DNA of 24,134 bases from Chloroflexota bacterium (GCA_021796155.1 JAJYOO010000005.1:1-24134), one strand, 5' to 3'; positions 1-7,885 are shown, numbered from the stretch's first letter. Numbers and translations are program-made. The notes: generated by a model from the sequence alone, not told the origin.

Positions 1-842
1 GTCCGATTTGATTTCTTTGTCTTCGTCAATGGGCGGCGCGGACGAGAGGAACTCAATTTGCGCGGCGAGGAGCCGCTCCTCAGGCGAGCGCTCTTCTTTT
101 TCGTTGATGTCTGCACTATCTTTTTTTTTACAACCGTTTGCTTGTCCCCGGTTTTGGAAGTTACCGCTCTTGGTTTTGCCGATTTGCGTCTCGGAGCTGG
201 AATTGTCTTCGAGTCTGCCGCGGCAATTTTTTTCCGCGACGGTTTTGTCACCGGCGCAGATATTTTTTCCGCAGGCAGTTCTTTATCCGGTTTGACTTCT
301 TCCGCTGTGGACGGTTCGGGCGCGGCAGGCAATTCTTCCGTGTAGCGGACGGGAACGAAAGGCTCCGGTTCCAGACCCTTCGACTCACTCAGGGCGGTGC
401 TTGGAGCGGGCGCCGCGTCAACCGGCTCTTCTTCCACTGACGTTGAATCATCGCGGCGCATGAAGCGTTCGCGCAAACTGCTTAGCAGGTTGGGCCGCGC
501 AGGTTCAGGCGCAGATACAGCTTCTTGCGCGGGAGCCGCTTGCGGTTCCGTATTGAGCGGTGTCGAAGCATCCAATGTTGAAGCAGCGGACGGCTGATAT
601 GCAAGAGTCCGCTCGGACGGTTGGATGTCTACAGATGCAGAGTCAGGTTTCAATCCAAGAAAATCGGAATAGACTCGCAGGAAGCCGCGTGCCTGTGCCG
701 CAGATGGAATCGAAGAAAGATCATCGCGCTCGAGCGCTTCGAGATAATGCGAACGAATTCGGGTTTGCTCAACGACCTGGGCAATGGTCAATCGTTTTTC
801 TTCGCGTGCTCGCTTGAGTTTTTGACCAATTGTTTCAGACAT
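1..842 (-). CDS. RodZ-like helix-turn-helix protein, 3' end outside window
   Basis: The ATG at 842 opens a protein starting MSETIGQKLKRAREEKRLTI, which is the N-terminal HTH_25 domain found in RodZ/YmfM-type proteins. It includes the typical segments 'IRSHYLEALERDD' and 'PSAAQARGFLRVYSDFLGL' (about residues 1-75). After it comes a long low-complexity linker rich in Pro, Ala, Glu and Lys, usual for RodZ homologues, where a membrane segment and periplasmic domain follow. The RodZ family links MreB and cell shape, but in Chloroflexota the role is not established. The gene lies downstream of rplI on the same strand. A run of nine A (coding strand, at 129-121) sits in the linker as A-AAA-AAG. The zero frame stays open but becomes very basic, while the -1 frame is also open to the window edge and reads more like ordinary protein (SPEERLLAAQIEFLSSAPP). 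No clear Shine-Dalgarno precedes the ATG. Confidence 0.75.
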   Translation of the reverse strand, partial: MSETIGQKLKRAREEKRLTIAQVVEQTRIRSHYLEALERDDLSSIPSAAQARGFLRVYSDFLGLKPDSASVDIQPSERTLAYQPSAASTLDASTPLNTEPQAAPAQEAVSAPEPARPNLLSSLRERFMRRDDSTSVEEEPVDAAPAPSTALSESKGLEPEPFVPVRYTEELPAAPEPSTAEEVKPDKELPAEKISAPVTKPSRKKIAAADSKTIPAPRRKSAKPRAVTSKTGDKQTVVKKKIVQTSTKKKSARLRSGSSPRKLSSSRPRRPLTKTKKSNR

Positions 843-859
843 ACAATATTATTTTAGCA

Positions 860-888
860 CATCACCGGCCCCATTCGAGCCGGTGATG
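860..888 (-). terminator. Hairpin between rplI and the HTH gene
   Basis: A perfect 10-bp inverted repeat (860-869 with 879-888, nine-base loop) lies just after the rplI stop. On the minus strand the bases after the stem are AU-rich but not a clean U-run, so it may be a weak terminator or an mRNA-processing or stabilising hairpin that sets the ratio of the two genes. Confidence 0.4.
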
Positions 889-894
889 ACTTGG

Positions 895-1467
895 TTATTC
901 AGCCTTTGCATTTTCCGCGGGTGCTGCTTCGGCCTCTTCAGCTTTCTTGCGTATGCGCGGCGCTCGTTTGGGTTTCTCTTCGGTTTTGGCATCTTCGGTA
1001 GCCGCTTCTGCTTCAGCGACTTCGCCTTCACGATGGACAATGATCTTGATTTCAGGGATCAGATCAATCGTCAGGCGGACATGCGCTTTAAATTCGCCGA
1101 GCTCGCGGATGGGCTGCATGTCAATCTGCTGGCGCTTGACCTCATACTTGGTCTGCTCCATGAGCATATTCGCAACATCTTGCGTGGTGATCGAGCCGTA
1201 CAACTTGCCTGTTTCACCGGCTTTGGCAGCAAACGTCAATATGACGCCGTTGATGTGATCGGCTAAATCTTTTAACTCGCTGTTCAACGCGGCGCGCTTG
1301 ACTTCGGCCTGGCCTTTGATCTTCTCAGCCTGTTTCATCGCACCCGGCGTCGCCAGTACAGCCAATCCTTGCGGTAGCAGGAAGTTGCGCCCATATCCAT
1401 CTGCAACTTTCTTTACATCGCCGGCGCGCCCCAATTTGTAAACGTCCTTGATAAGCAATACTTTCAT
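895..1467 (-). CDS. rplI: 50S ribosomal protein L9
   Basis: Ribosomal protein L9 binds 23S rRNA at the base of the L1 stalk. The start chosen at 1467 gives the canonical N-terminus MKVLLIKDVYKLGRAGDV, and the following 'GYGRNFLLPQGLAV' is the L9 signature; a longer in-frame start at 1491 would add eight residues absent from the family. The product is 190 residues against about 150 usual. The extra length is a C-terminal tail of Ala, Glu and Lys repeats (from about residue 150), a low-complexity extension also seen in other Chloroflexota ribosomal proteins. It is transcribed divergently from the FtsB-like gene. Confidence 0.97.
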   Translation of the reverse strand: MKVLLIKDVYKLGRAGDVKKVADGYGRNFLLPQGLAVLATPGAMKQAEKIKGQAEVKRAALNSELKDLADHINGVILTFAAKAGETGKLYGSITTQDVANMLMEQTKYEVKRQQIDMQPIRELGEFKAHVRLTIDLIPEIKIIVHREGEVAEAEAATEDAKTEEKPKRAPRIRKKAEEAEAAPAENAKAE

Positions 1468-1555
1468 TTTCTTCAAGCCCTTTCTTGTCAAATGGTTTTG
1501 CTAAACGAAGGGTACTACGTTCAGCGGGGCAAGATTGTAACAGAAGGTTGCGTTC

Positions 1556-1584
1556 TTGCCAACCTCGCCGACAACGAGTAAGAT
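1556..1584 (+). promoter_or_regulatory. Candidate sigma-70 promoter for the FtsB-like gene
   Basis: TTGCCA (1556-1561) and TAAGAT (1579-1584) are separated by exactly 17 bases. The expected transcription start, about seven bases on, falls on the A of the ATG at 1591. No Shine-Dalgarno is present, so the transcript may be leaderless. Confidence 0.4.
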
Positions 1585-1590
1585 AATGGC

Positions 1591-1968
1591 ATGGATCGTT
1601 TCCCAATCAATGCGCGCCGCGTGGCAATTTTCTTCGGTATTCTGATATTGATCTTGATGGTCATTGATTTCAACTCCCGCGTGGAAGAACTTGACCGTCT
1701 GAAGAAACAGGAAGGTGTCCTCAGCGTGCAGGCGACTCAAGTCACGCAGACGCAAATCGCATTGCAGACACAGCTTGCGTACGCGGGTTCGGACGGCGCC
1801 GTCGAGGAATGGGCGCGGGGCGAAGGACACGAAGTCCAGCCCGGCGACCAGCCCGTTGTCCCGATTGGAGAACCGGGCGCCACGCCTGTCCAAAATTTGG
1901 ATCCCACACCGACGCCAACGCAAATATCCAACTGGCAGGTGTGGTTGAATTTGTTTTTTGGACAATAA
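1591..1968 (+). CDS. FtsB/DivIC-like septum formation initiator
   Basis: This is a 125-residue bitopic protein. It has a short basic cytoplasmic N-terminus, one transmembrane helix (about residues 10-26, AIFFGILILILMVIDF), then a heptad-rich helix (about 27-62, EELDRLKKQEGVLSVQATQ) typical of the FtsB/DivIC coiled coil. The segment 'VEEWARGEGHEVQPGDQPVVPI' (about 70-91) matches the pattern 'EWAREE..LV.PGD.VVVPL' seen in Chloroflexota and actinobacterial members. A Pro/Thr-rich tail follows. The family joins FtsL and FtsQ in the division complex. It is followed by lysA on the same strand after 46 bases, possibly co-transcribed. Confidence 0.75.
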   Translation: MDRFPINARRVAIFFGILILILMVIDFNSRVEELDRLKKQEGVLSVQATQVTQTQIALQTQLAYAGSDGAVEEWARGEGHEVQPGDQPVVPIGEPGATPVQNLDPTPTPTQISNWQVWLNLFFGQ

Positions 1969-2014
1969 ACTTATACAACACCGGCGGGGATAAAGAAAAC
2001 AACCATCAAAAATC

Positions 2015-3316
2015 ATGAAACGACTTGACTTGTTTCCCGATACGACCAAAATAGAAAACGATTCGCTTTCCGTTGCGGGCCGCAACCTCGTCTCGCTCGC
2101 GGATGAATACGGGACGCCGCTATATATTTATGACCGCGCCACGATGGATTCCTCCGTTGCCGCGTATCAAGCCGCGTTGAAAGCAAATTATTCTGCGCCA
2201 TTTGACATCACCTACGCGGGCAAAGCTTTTTTCTGCAAAGCCATCGCTGAATGGATTCGACAAAATCATTTATGGGCTGACTGCACAGGCGAAGGCGAAA
2301 TTGCCATCGCGGCTGCAGGAAAGATTCCTCGTGAACAAATATTGGTTCACGGCGTCAACAAATCGAAGACCGATTTGAAATCAGCAATTCAATATGCAGG
2401 CACGATTGTTGTTGATAATCTAACCGAACTTCGTAATATCGCAGAACTATTCTCTATTCGCCAATCTCCATTCCCTAATCTTTGGCTTCGACTTCAACCT
2501 GGACTTGCCGTCGAAACACACCATGCCTTTACACAAACCGGCCAACACGATAGCAAATTTGGAATGACAGCGGACGAGATCATCGAGGCCGCGGCGTTTT
2601 GTAAACAAAATAATTTGCCGTTGAATGGACTTCATTTTCATCAAGGCTCAAATTTTCGCGATCCATCTCCGTTGTTGCCAGCCGTATCTCTCGCGCTGGA
2701 TTTGATTCAAGAAATCGGTTTCAGAGATGAATGGCATTTTTGCCCCGGTGGCGGTTGGGGCGTTGCATACCACGAAAACGAATTGCCGCAGCCTAAAATC
2801 GAAGAGTATGTTCACACAGTTACCAAAAGCGTGACCAATGAATGTAAGCAGCGTGGATTGACTCTCCCCCATTTGCATCTCGAACCGGGACGAAGTTTGA
2901 TTGCACGCGCAGGCATTGCCGTTTATCGCGTCGGCGCGGTCAAACGACGCGGCGATAAAACGTGGTTATTGACTGATGGTGGCATGGCTGATAATCCGCG
3001 GCACGCGTTATACGGCGCAAGATATTCCTGTTTGCCAGTATCCGGTTTGGGTCGAGAAATGAACGAGCACATCTACATTGCAGGGCCGTATTGCGAATCA
3101 GGCGATGTTCTAATTGAAGATTTGCCAATGCCAAAAATCGAAGAGGGAGAATTGATTGCGGTTCCGGTTGGCGGCGCGTATCACTTGAGTATGTCGAGCA
3201 ATTACAACGGGGCGCGCCGTCCGGCAGTAATATGGCTCGACGAAAGCCGCGCCCGTCTCATTGTCCAGAGGGAAGCGGTAAAGGATTTGTTTCGCAGAGA
3301 CTTATCCATTTCTTAG
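2015..3316 (+). CDS. lysA: Diaminopimelate decarboxylase
   Basis: The enzyme converts meso-diaminopimelate to L-lysine and CO2, the last step of lysine synthesis, using pyridoxal phosphate in the cytoplasm. The 433-residue protein has the fold type III layout: 'GTPLYIYD' near the N-terminus, the PLP-binding lysine in 'TYAGKAFFCK' (K70), 'HFHQGSN', the Gly-rich phosphate-binding 'CPGGGWGV', 'EPGRSLIA', and the C-terminal 'GPYCESGDVL', which supplies active-site Cys and Glu from the partner subunit. Length fits the family. The start has no clear ribosome-binding site. It sits between a division gene and ctaB. Confidence 0.95.
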   Translation: MKRLDLFPDTTKIENDSLSVAGRNLVSLADEYGTPLYIYDRATMDSSVAAYQAALKANYSAPFDITYAGKAFFCKAIAEWIRQNHLWADCTGEGEIAIAAAGKIPREQILVHGVNKSKTDLKSAIQYAGTIVVDNLTELRNIAELFSIRQSPFPNLWLRLQPGLAVETHHAFTQTGQHDSKFGMTADEIIEAAAFCKQNNLPLNGLHFHQGSNFRDPSPLLPAVSLALDLIQEIGFRDEWHFCPGGGWGVAYHENELPQPKIEEYVHTVTKSVTNECKQRGLTLPHLHLEPGRSLIARAGIAVYRVGAVKRRGDKTWLLTDGGMADNPRHALYGARYSCLPVSGLGREMNEHIYIAGPYCESGDVLIEDLPMPKIEEGELIAVPVGGAYHLSMSSNYNGARRPAVIWLDESRARLIVQREAVKDLFRRDLSIS

Positions 3317-3343
3317 TTATCAGTCTCGTGAGCGCGGTACAAT
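3313..3343 (+). promoter_or_regulatory. Possible promoter for ctaB
   Basis: A good -10 match, TACAAT (3338-3343), lies 41 bases before the ctaB ATG. The -35 is weak: TTAGTT (3313-3318) at 19 bases or TTATCA (3317-3322) at 15 bases. Confidence 0.3.
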
Positions 3344-3384
3344 TGAACAACTTTGTTCCAAGCTGATCGCCATTAGGAGTGTCT

Positions 3385-4275
3385 ATGTCTGCCGTCACTC
3401 AGACACGTTTATCCGTCTCCAGTCTCAAATCAAAAATTCGCACATATTGGACTTTGATTAAATCCCTACAAACCGGCTTGCTGCTCATGACCGGTCTTGC
3501 CGGATATTTGAGCGCGCGCGCCGCGATTCAGTGGAGCGATTTTCTCCAGATGATTCCGAGTCTGTTCCTGGCAATCAGCGGCTCGACGATTCTCAACATG
3601 TGGTGGGACCGCGATATTGACGCCAGGATGAAGCGGACTCACATGCGCCCGGCGCCCGCGGGACAAGTTACATCATCGGAAGTTCTATGGCTCGGCCTGG
3701 CCGTTTCAATCATTGGAGTCGGCTGGGCATTGCTTGTGAATCTTTTCTATGGCATTGTTGTTTTTGCCGGACTGTTCTTTGATGTGGTCGTTTACAGCAT
3801 GTGGCTAAAGCGGCGCACGTGCTGGTCCATCGTCTGGGGTGGGATTTCAGGAGCCATGCCGATTCTTTCCGGTCGTGTTTTAGCTATTGGTTGGATTGAC
3901 CCGATTGGCATCCTGCTCGCCTCGGCGATTCTCTTTTGGATTCCCACTCATACACTGACGTTCAGCCTGAAATTCTTTGACGATTACAAAGCGGCAGGCG
4001 TGCCGACATTTCCATCAACGTACGGAATATCTTTTACGCGCCTGACGATTGCGACATCAAGCATCATCGCCGCGCTGGCAATGAGCATCGCCTCGATCTG
4101 GATTGGAGTGGCGGAGGGCATCCTGGCTTTGATCATCGTCCTGAGTGCGGTCCTGCTCTTCCTCGCGGCTACCGTTCTCTTCCGCCCATCTGACAAAACA
4201 AATCTGCGGTTATATAAATACGCTTCGGTTTACATGCTTTGCACGATGTTATTGATCATCCCTTATCGGTTATAG
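3385..4275 (+). CDS. ctaB: Protoheme IX farnesyltransferase (heme O synthase)
   Basis: This membrane prenyltransferase of the UbiA family adds a farnesyl group to heme b to give heme O, the precursor of heme A for heme-copper oxidases. Sequence evidence: the first Asp-rich motif 'NMWWDRDIDARMKRT' (N71, D75, D79) and the second 'LKFFDDYKAAGVPTFP', which is the CtaB-type version of the UbiA signature, plus about eight or nine hydrophobic helices over 296 residues. The ATG at 3385 was chosen over the in-frame GTG at 3379 because AGGAG (3375-3379) sits five bases before it and would overlap the GTG. No oxidase genes adjoin it, but CuA-type proteins are encoded 8-11 kb downstream. It ends at a strong terminator shared with the convergent gene. 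Confidence 0.9.
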   Translation: MSAVTQTRLSVSSLKSKIRTYWTLIKSLQTGLLLMTGLAGYLSARAAIQWSDFLQMIPSLFLAISGSTILNMWWDRDIDARMKRTHMRPAPAGQVTSSEVLWLGLAVSIIGVGWALLVNLFYGIVVFAGLFFDVVVYSMWLKRRTCWSIVWGGISGAMPILSGRVLAIGWIDPIGILLASAILFWIPTHTLTFSLKFFDDYKAAGVPTFPSTYGISFTRLTIATSSIIAALAMSIASIWIGVAEGILALIIVLSAVLLFLAATVLFRPSDKTNLRLYKYASVYMLCTMLLIIPYRL

Positions 4276-4287
4276 AAGTTGAAATCA

Positions 4288-4321
4288 AAAAGAACTCTGG
4301 CATCAATGCCAGAGTTCTTTT
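4288..4321. terminator. Bidirectional intrinsic terminator
   Basis: A perfect 15-bp stem (4288-4302 with 4307-4321) with a four-base loop. The ends of the stem are A-rich on one side and T-rich on the other, so each strand ends in a U-run. It serves ctaB and the convergent cupin-like gene. The cupin stop codon (4303-4305) lies in the loop, so half of the hairpin is coding. Confidence 0.9.
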
Positions 4322-4734
4322 GTTAACCGGATAATTTCTTCGCGATGAAAATCGCTTAACTCAACGAACGGCGAATTCGCTTCAACCGTATCGCGGTTTT
4401 CGACGATCAAAACTTTTGCATCTTTGCTGAATGTGTGCGAATGCCACGCACCCCGTTTGACGTTATAAAGTTTAAACGGCTGCATTTCCACGGCATGGAT
4501 TTGCGAAACCGATTCATTCCCCTCGCCAAGAAAAAGAATGCAGCGCCCGGCGAGCAAAGCAAAAACTTCATCCGTCTCGATATGCTTCTGCATCTTGAAG
4601 ATTTTTTCCGGCACGAGATCGGGCGTGTAGTTCATCAGCGCCACGCGCCAGGATTGATAATCAACGAGCGGTTTGTAATCCGGGTCGTTATGTTCGCGGA
4701 TTTCAATCAGGGATTCGGGAATTGAAATATTCAT
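4303..4734 (-). CDS. Cupin-like small protein, function unknown
   Basis: A 143-residue soluble protein with no signal peptide. The middle looks like a cupin beta-barrel: 'QKHIETDEVFALLAGRCILFL' (about residues 49-69) resembles cupin motif 1, where the metal ligands would be H, E and E, and 'GAWHSHTFSKDAKVLIVENRD' (about 95-115) resembles motif 2. The usual Gly spacing of motif 1 is not kept, so metal binding is uncertain. No enzymatic role can be assigned. A -10-like TAGAAT lies seven bases before the ATG on the minus strand, so the mRNA may have almost no leader. It converges with ctaB and its stop codon lies inside the shared terminator. Confidence 0.75.
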   Translation of the reverse strand: MNISIPESLIEIREHNDPDYKPLVDYQSWRVALMNYTPDLVPEKIFKMQKHIETDEVFALLAGRCILFLGEGNESVSQIHAVEMQPFKLYNVKRGAWHSHTFSKDAKVLIVENRDTVEANSPFVELSDFHREEIIRLTKELWH

Positions 4735-4819
4735 ATTTACATTCTACACTGGAATCGAAAACCCACCTCGTATAGTGTGCTTTCGATTTACTTTCATCGC
4801 GCCGGATTTCCGAATAAAC

Positions 4820-4841
4820 CAATAGGCAATTCTGCCTATTG
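4820..4841. repeat. Perfect inverted repeat holding copy 1 of a recurring 14-mer
   Basis: CAATAGGCA and TGCCTATTG flank a four-base spacer (22 bases in all), about 70 bases before the small Cys-rich gene at 4910. The inner ATAGGCAATTCTGC (4822-4835) recurs with one mismatch at 7793-7806 and two at 9091-9104. It could be a regulator-binding site; there is no T-run after it to make it a terminator. Confidence 0.5.
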
Positions 4842-4909
4842 CGGAGTGCGCTACGCGGCTCTCCAGCCATCTCGCCGAATTCCATACAATTATCATCGCT
4901 GAGACAGCT

Positions 4910-5254
4910 ATGAGCGCGCTTTCTCCATTTCTTAAATTAAATTGTACTTGTGATGAAGCATCACAACGGTCAAGTCGCATCCTGACACAAAATGGATTGC
5001 GCGTGATGCAAACGTTCGATCTGCATGATGCGCGTCATGAAATGGAGGATTGTCCATGCCCTTATCATGGAACAAGCAAATGTGATTGTCAAATGATCGT
5101 GCTATTAGTGTACAGTGAAGCAGCCGAACCAACAACATTGATTCTGCATGGAAATGACGGTCAGACCTGGCTCTCATTCGTTGATACGCCGTCCCAGCAT
5201 GTTGACCTAATAACACGATCAACCATCAAGCAGGCTCTTCAAACCATCCAATGA
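4910..5254 (+). CDS. Small Cys-rich protein, possibly DUF302-like fold
   Basis: A 114-residue soluble protein that I do not firmly recognise. It has CTC near the N-terminus and a cluster 'CPCPYHGTSKCDC' (about residues 48-60) that could bind a metal through Cys and His. The order of elements (helix 'EASQRSSRILTQNGLRVMQTFD', a central strand 'CQMIVLLVYSE', then 'TTLILHGNDGQTWLSFVD' and a C-terminal helix) resembles the DUF302 alpha/beta fold, but this is inferred from pattern only. It lies just upstream of a DUF2085 membrane protein and a two-component pair, 21 bases before the next start, so the four genes may form one operon. The start is supported by reading frame only. Confidence 0.65.
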   Translation: MSALSPFLKLNCTCDEASQRSSRILTQNGLRVMQTFDLHDARHEMEDCPCPYHGTSKCDCQMIVLLVYSEAAEPTTLILHGNDGQTWLSFVDTPSQHVDLITRSTIKQALQTIQ

Positions 5255-5275
5255 AAACGGGTTTATCATAAAGCC

Positions 5276-5977
5276 ATGAACACTACTATGATCACACCAC
5301 CAATGACAACCAGCGCTTCTGGCAAAGCGTCCTCTCATCGCTGGTTTCAAATTTTTATTATCCTATATGGCCTATGGATTTGGCTACCGTGGCTGGCACC
5401 CTTATTTATGCACATTGGCTGGAATGAAGCAGGCAGGACAGTCTATTTCATCTATTCTTATTTTTGCCACCAACTGCCAGAACGCTCCTTTTTCTTTTTT
5501 GGCACAAAGACGATGTATTCCATGTCGGTGATTCAAGCCGCCTGGCAACGCACCTTCAATCCCTTGATTCTGCGACAATTTATCGGCAACCCGACAATGG
5601 GTTGGAAACTCGCCTGGTCGGATCGCATGGTTTCGTTTTACAGCAGTGTCTGGCTGTTTGCACTAGCCTGGTGGCCACTTCGCCACAAAGTCAAAGCCCT
5701 GCCATGGTGGGGATTTGCTCTTTTACTGCTCCCCATCGCATTGGATGGCGGCACACACATGCTTAGTGACTTGACAGGTGGAGTTGGACAGGGCTTTCGT
5801 TACTCCAATCAATGGCTGGCGATGTTGACGGACAACATGTTTCCCGCGTGGTTCTATGCTGGCGATGCACTTGGTTCTTTCAACTCTTGGATGCGCCTCA
5901 TCACCGGAGTTTTGGCCGGACTCGGCATCGTTTGGTTTGCTTTCCCATATCTGGAGGAGTCCTTTGGCAAAAGCTAA
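5276..5977 (+). CDS. DUF2085 family membrane protein
   Basis: A 233-residue integral membrane protein with about five hydrophobic helices. The family hallmark 'YFCHQLPERSFFFFG' (about residues 62-76, with C-H-Q and R) is present, as is 'DGGTHMLSDLTG' further on, where conserved Asp and His face the membrane. DUF2085 proteins have no established function; the conserved Cys/His/Asp set suggests metal or redox chemistry. The last 14 bases overlap the start of the response regulator, implying translational coupling and a shared physiological role with the two-component pair. Confidence 0.85.
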   Translation: MNTTMITPPMTTSASGKASSHRWFQIFIILYGLWIWLPWLAPLFMHIGWNEAGRTVYFIYSYFCHQLPERSFFFFGTKTMYSMSVIQAAWQRTFNPLILRQFIGNPTMGWKLAWSDRMVSFYSSVWLFALAWWPLRHKVKALPWWGFALLLLPIALDGGTHMLSDLTGGVGQGFRYSNQWLAMLTDNMFPAWFYAGDALGSFNSWMRLITGVLAGLGIVWFAFPYLEESFGKS

Positions 5978-6641
5978 AGCGAAGATCAAAGTCCTTTTAG
6001 CGGACGACCACCACATGGTCCGCGCGGGGATCCGTCAACTGCTCGAGGACGCGGGTGATCTGCAAGTCATCGCGGAGGCGGGAGACGGCGAAGAGGCACA
6101 GTCGCTTATCGAGAAATACAAACCGGATGTTGCCGTTCTTGACATTCAAATGCCGAAGGCGAGCGGCATTGAAGTCACGCGCTGGGTACGGGCTCACATT
6201 CCCGAAGTCGGTGTGTTAATCTTGACCGCGTACGATGATGATCCGTATGTGATGGCTGTTTTGCAAGCAGGCGCTAATGGCTACGTGCTCAAAACTGCCG
6301 AAGCAGATGAACTTATCCAGGCCGTTCGCGATGTGCATGAAGGCAAGTCCGTTCTTGATCCTGCCATCACGCGCAAGCTAATGTCCAATCTATTCAAGCA
6401 GACTGCGAAGCTGAACGTCGAAGAACTCACCGAACGCGAGTTGAACGTTTTACGTTTTGCAGCCAAAGGATTCACCAACAAAGCCATCGGTGTTCAACTC
6501 AATATTAGCGACCGCACCGTGCAAGGACATCTTGCGCACATCTTTGCGAAGCTGCAGGCCAGCAGTCGCACCGAAGCTGTGATGCGCGCCGTTTCGCTTG
6601 GATGGATTCCGCAGGATATGGGTAACGCGATGGATGAGTAA
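5964..6641 (+). CDS. NarL/DegU-type response regulator
   Basis: A 225-residue receiver plus LuxR-type DNA-binding protein. The receiver has acidic residues D14/D15, phospho-acceptor D60 ('VAVLDIQMPKAS'), the conserved Thr ('LILTAYDD') and Lys ('YVLKTA'). The C-terminal helix-turn-helix is 'ELTERELNVLRFAAKGFTNK' onward. I chose the TTG at 5964 because GGAGG (5953-5957) lies six bases before it and the product then begins MAKAKAKIKVLLADDH; an ATG 108 bases earlier in frame would add residues with no similarity to receivers and lies wholly inside DUF2085. It overlaps the DUF2085 gene by 14 bases and is followed after five bases by its kinase. Confidence 0.92.
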   Translation: MAKAKAKIKVLLADDHHMVRAGIRQLLEDAGDLQVIAEAGDGEEAQSLIEKYKPDVAVLDIQMPKASGIEVTRWVRAHIPEVGVLILTAYDDDPYVMAVLQAGANGYVLKTAEADELIQAVRDVHEGKSVLDPAITRKLMSNLFKQTAKLNVEELTERELNVLRFAAKGFTNKAIGVQLNISDRTVQGHLAHIFAKLQASSRTEAVMRAVSLGWIPQDMGNAMDE

Positions 6642-6646
6642 ACGCC

Positions 6647-7729
6647 ATGAATAAGGACATGAAAAGCATTTGGCGCAGCGGGACTTTGCAGTTGCTTGCA
6701 ACAATTATCATACCGCTGACCTTGATCTTGATGATCGTTGCGGTTGGCAGTGTAGCCCTCCACCAGCAGGCAATGCGCGCCCAACTCCCCGCCGACACGA
6801 TGAAATCAGCCACCAGTCCTGCCTTGGAATTGACTCTGGTCGCTCCGCTGGTGCTCATCGCACCGTTGTTATTCGCAATTTTCGCTTTATGGTTTGGCGC
6901 AAAGCAAATCGTCCAGCCACTGCAAAAGTTGGAAGCTAAAGCCACAGCGCTGGCATGGGGCGATTTCGATGCCATCAGAGAACCCGTCGGCGGGATTTCG
7001 GAAGTGCAGCATCTCCAAATGGAATTGACCGAGATGGCTCGCAAAGTACGGGCCGCACAAAACGGTCTGCATGATTACATCGGTGCAATTACCTCGGCCC
7101 AAGAAGAAGAGCGTAACCGCCTGGCGCGCGAACTTCATGATGACACCATCCAGGCCGTCATTGCACTCAAACAGCGAATGCAGTTGGCTCAAAAATTTGT
7201 CAAGACGCAAAGCGGTCACCAGGCGTTGAACGAACTTGAAACGCTTGCCGAACAGACTGTCGAGAATCTGCGTCGACTGACGCGCGCTTTGCGACCGATC
7301 TATCTCGAAGATTTGGGGCTGGTTACCGCACTTGAAATGCTGGCGCGCGAGATGAGCGATGGCAACTCATTGTCCGTGGTTTTTCAGCAGATAGGAAGTG
7401 AGCAACGGCTAACAAGCGAAGTGGAATTGGTTCTCTACCGCATCACACAGGAAGCGTTGAACAATGTTCTCCGTCATGCAAAAGCAAATACCGCCGCGCT
7501 TCACATTATTTTTGCAGACAAAGAAGTCTTGTTGGAAGTGAGCGATGATGGGGTTGGATTCCAAATGCCGAACAGTCCAACAGATTTCGCCCCAAATGGA
7601 CACTTCGGTCTGCTGGGGATGCACGAACGCGCCGAGTTGATTGGCGCAAAACTCGAAGTCCAAAGCGAAGCGGGAAAGGGGACGCGCGTCTCCGTTCACA
7701 TGCCAATCGCATCTGGCGCATCAGACTAA
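6647..7729 (+). CDS. NarX/DegS-type sensor histidine kinase
   Basis: This 360-residue kinase has two transmembrane helices (about 15-36 and 63-84) around a short loop of some 25 residues. A HAMP linker follows, then a HisKA_3 dimerisation domain with phospho-acceptor H164 in 'RLARELHDDTIQ', and a HATPase_c domain with N-box 'QEALNNVLRHAK', G1 box 'DDGVGF' and 'GLLGMHERAEL'. The tiny extracytoplasmic loop suggests it senses through the membrane or a partner rather than a soluble ligand; the co-encoded DUF2085 protein is a natural candidate partner. It partners the response regulator immediately upstream. The target is unknown; nearby copper and redox genes are plausible. Confidence 0.92.
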   Translation: MNKDMKSIWRSGTLQLLATIIIPLTLILMIVAVGSVALHQQAMRAQLPADTMKSATSPALELTLVAPLVLIAPLLFAIFALWFGAKQIVQPLQKLEAKATALAWGDFDAIREPVGGISEVQHLQMELTEMARKVRAAQNGLHDYIGAITSAQEEERNRLARELHDDTIQAVIALKQRMQLAQKFVKTQSGHQALNELETLAEQTVENLRRLTRALRPIYLEDLGLVTALEMLAREMSDGNSLSVVFQQIGSEQRLTSEVELVLYRITQEALNNVLRHAKANTAALHIIFADKEVLLEVSDDGVGFQMPNSPTDFAPNGHFGLLGMHERAELIGAKLEVQSEAGKGTRVSVHMPIASGASD

Positions 7730-7792
7730 GTCGTTGGGTGTTGTACGGTTACGATTGCTATTAGGCGGGTGTTTTGCGCGGGGAAAGTAAGG

Positions 7793-7806
7793 ATAGGCAA
7801 TTTTGC
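7793..7806. repeat. Copy 2 of the recurring 14-mer
   Basis: ATAGGCAATTTTGC, one mismatch from the copy at 4822-4835 and one from that at 9091-9104. It lies about 80 bases before the YHS gene in a 156-base intergenic region with no other recognisable element. Confidence 0.45.
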
Positions 7807-7885
7807 TCACACGGCAGTGCGCCAATTAACGCTCGCGAATCTTTTCTCCTTGTGAAATAATCGACCTTGAAAGGATTTCAAACCG

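Noticed and set aside
5856..5963. N-terminal extension of the response regulator to the ATG at 5856
   Set aside because: It lies entirely within DUF2085, has no receiver similarity, and a strong ribosome-binding site points to the TTG at 5964.
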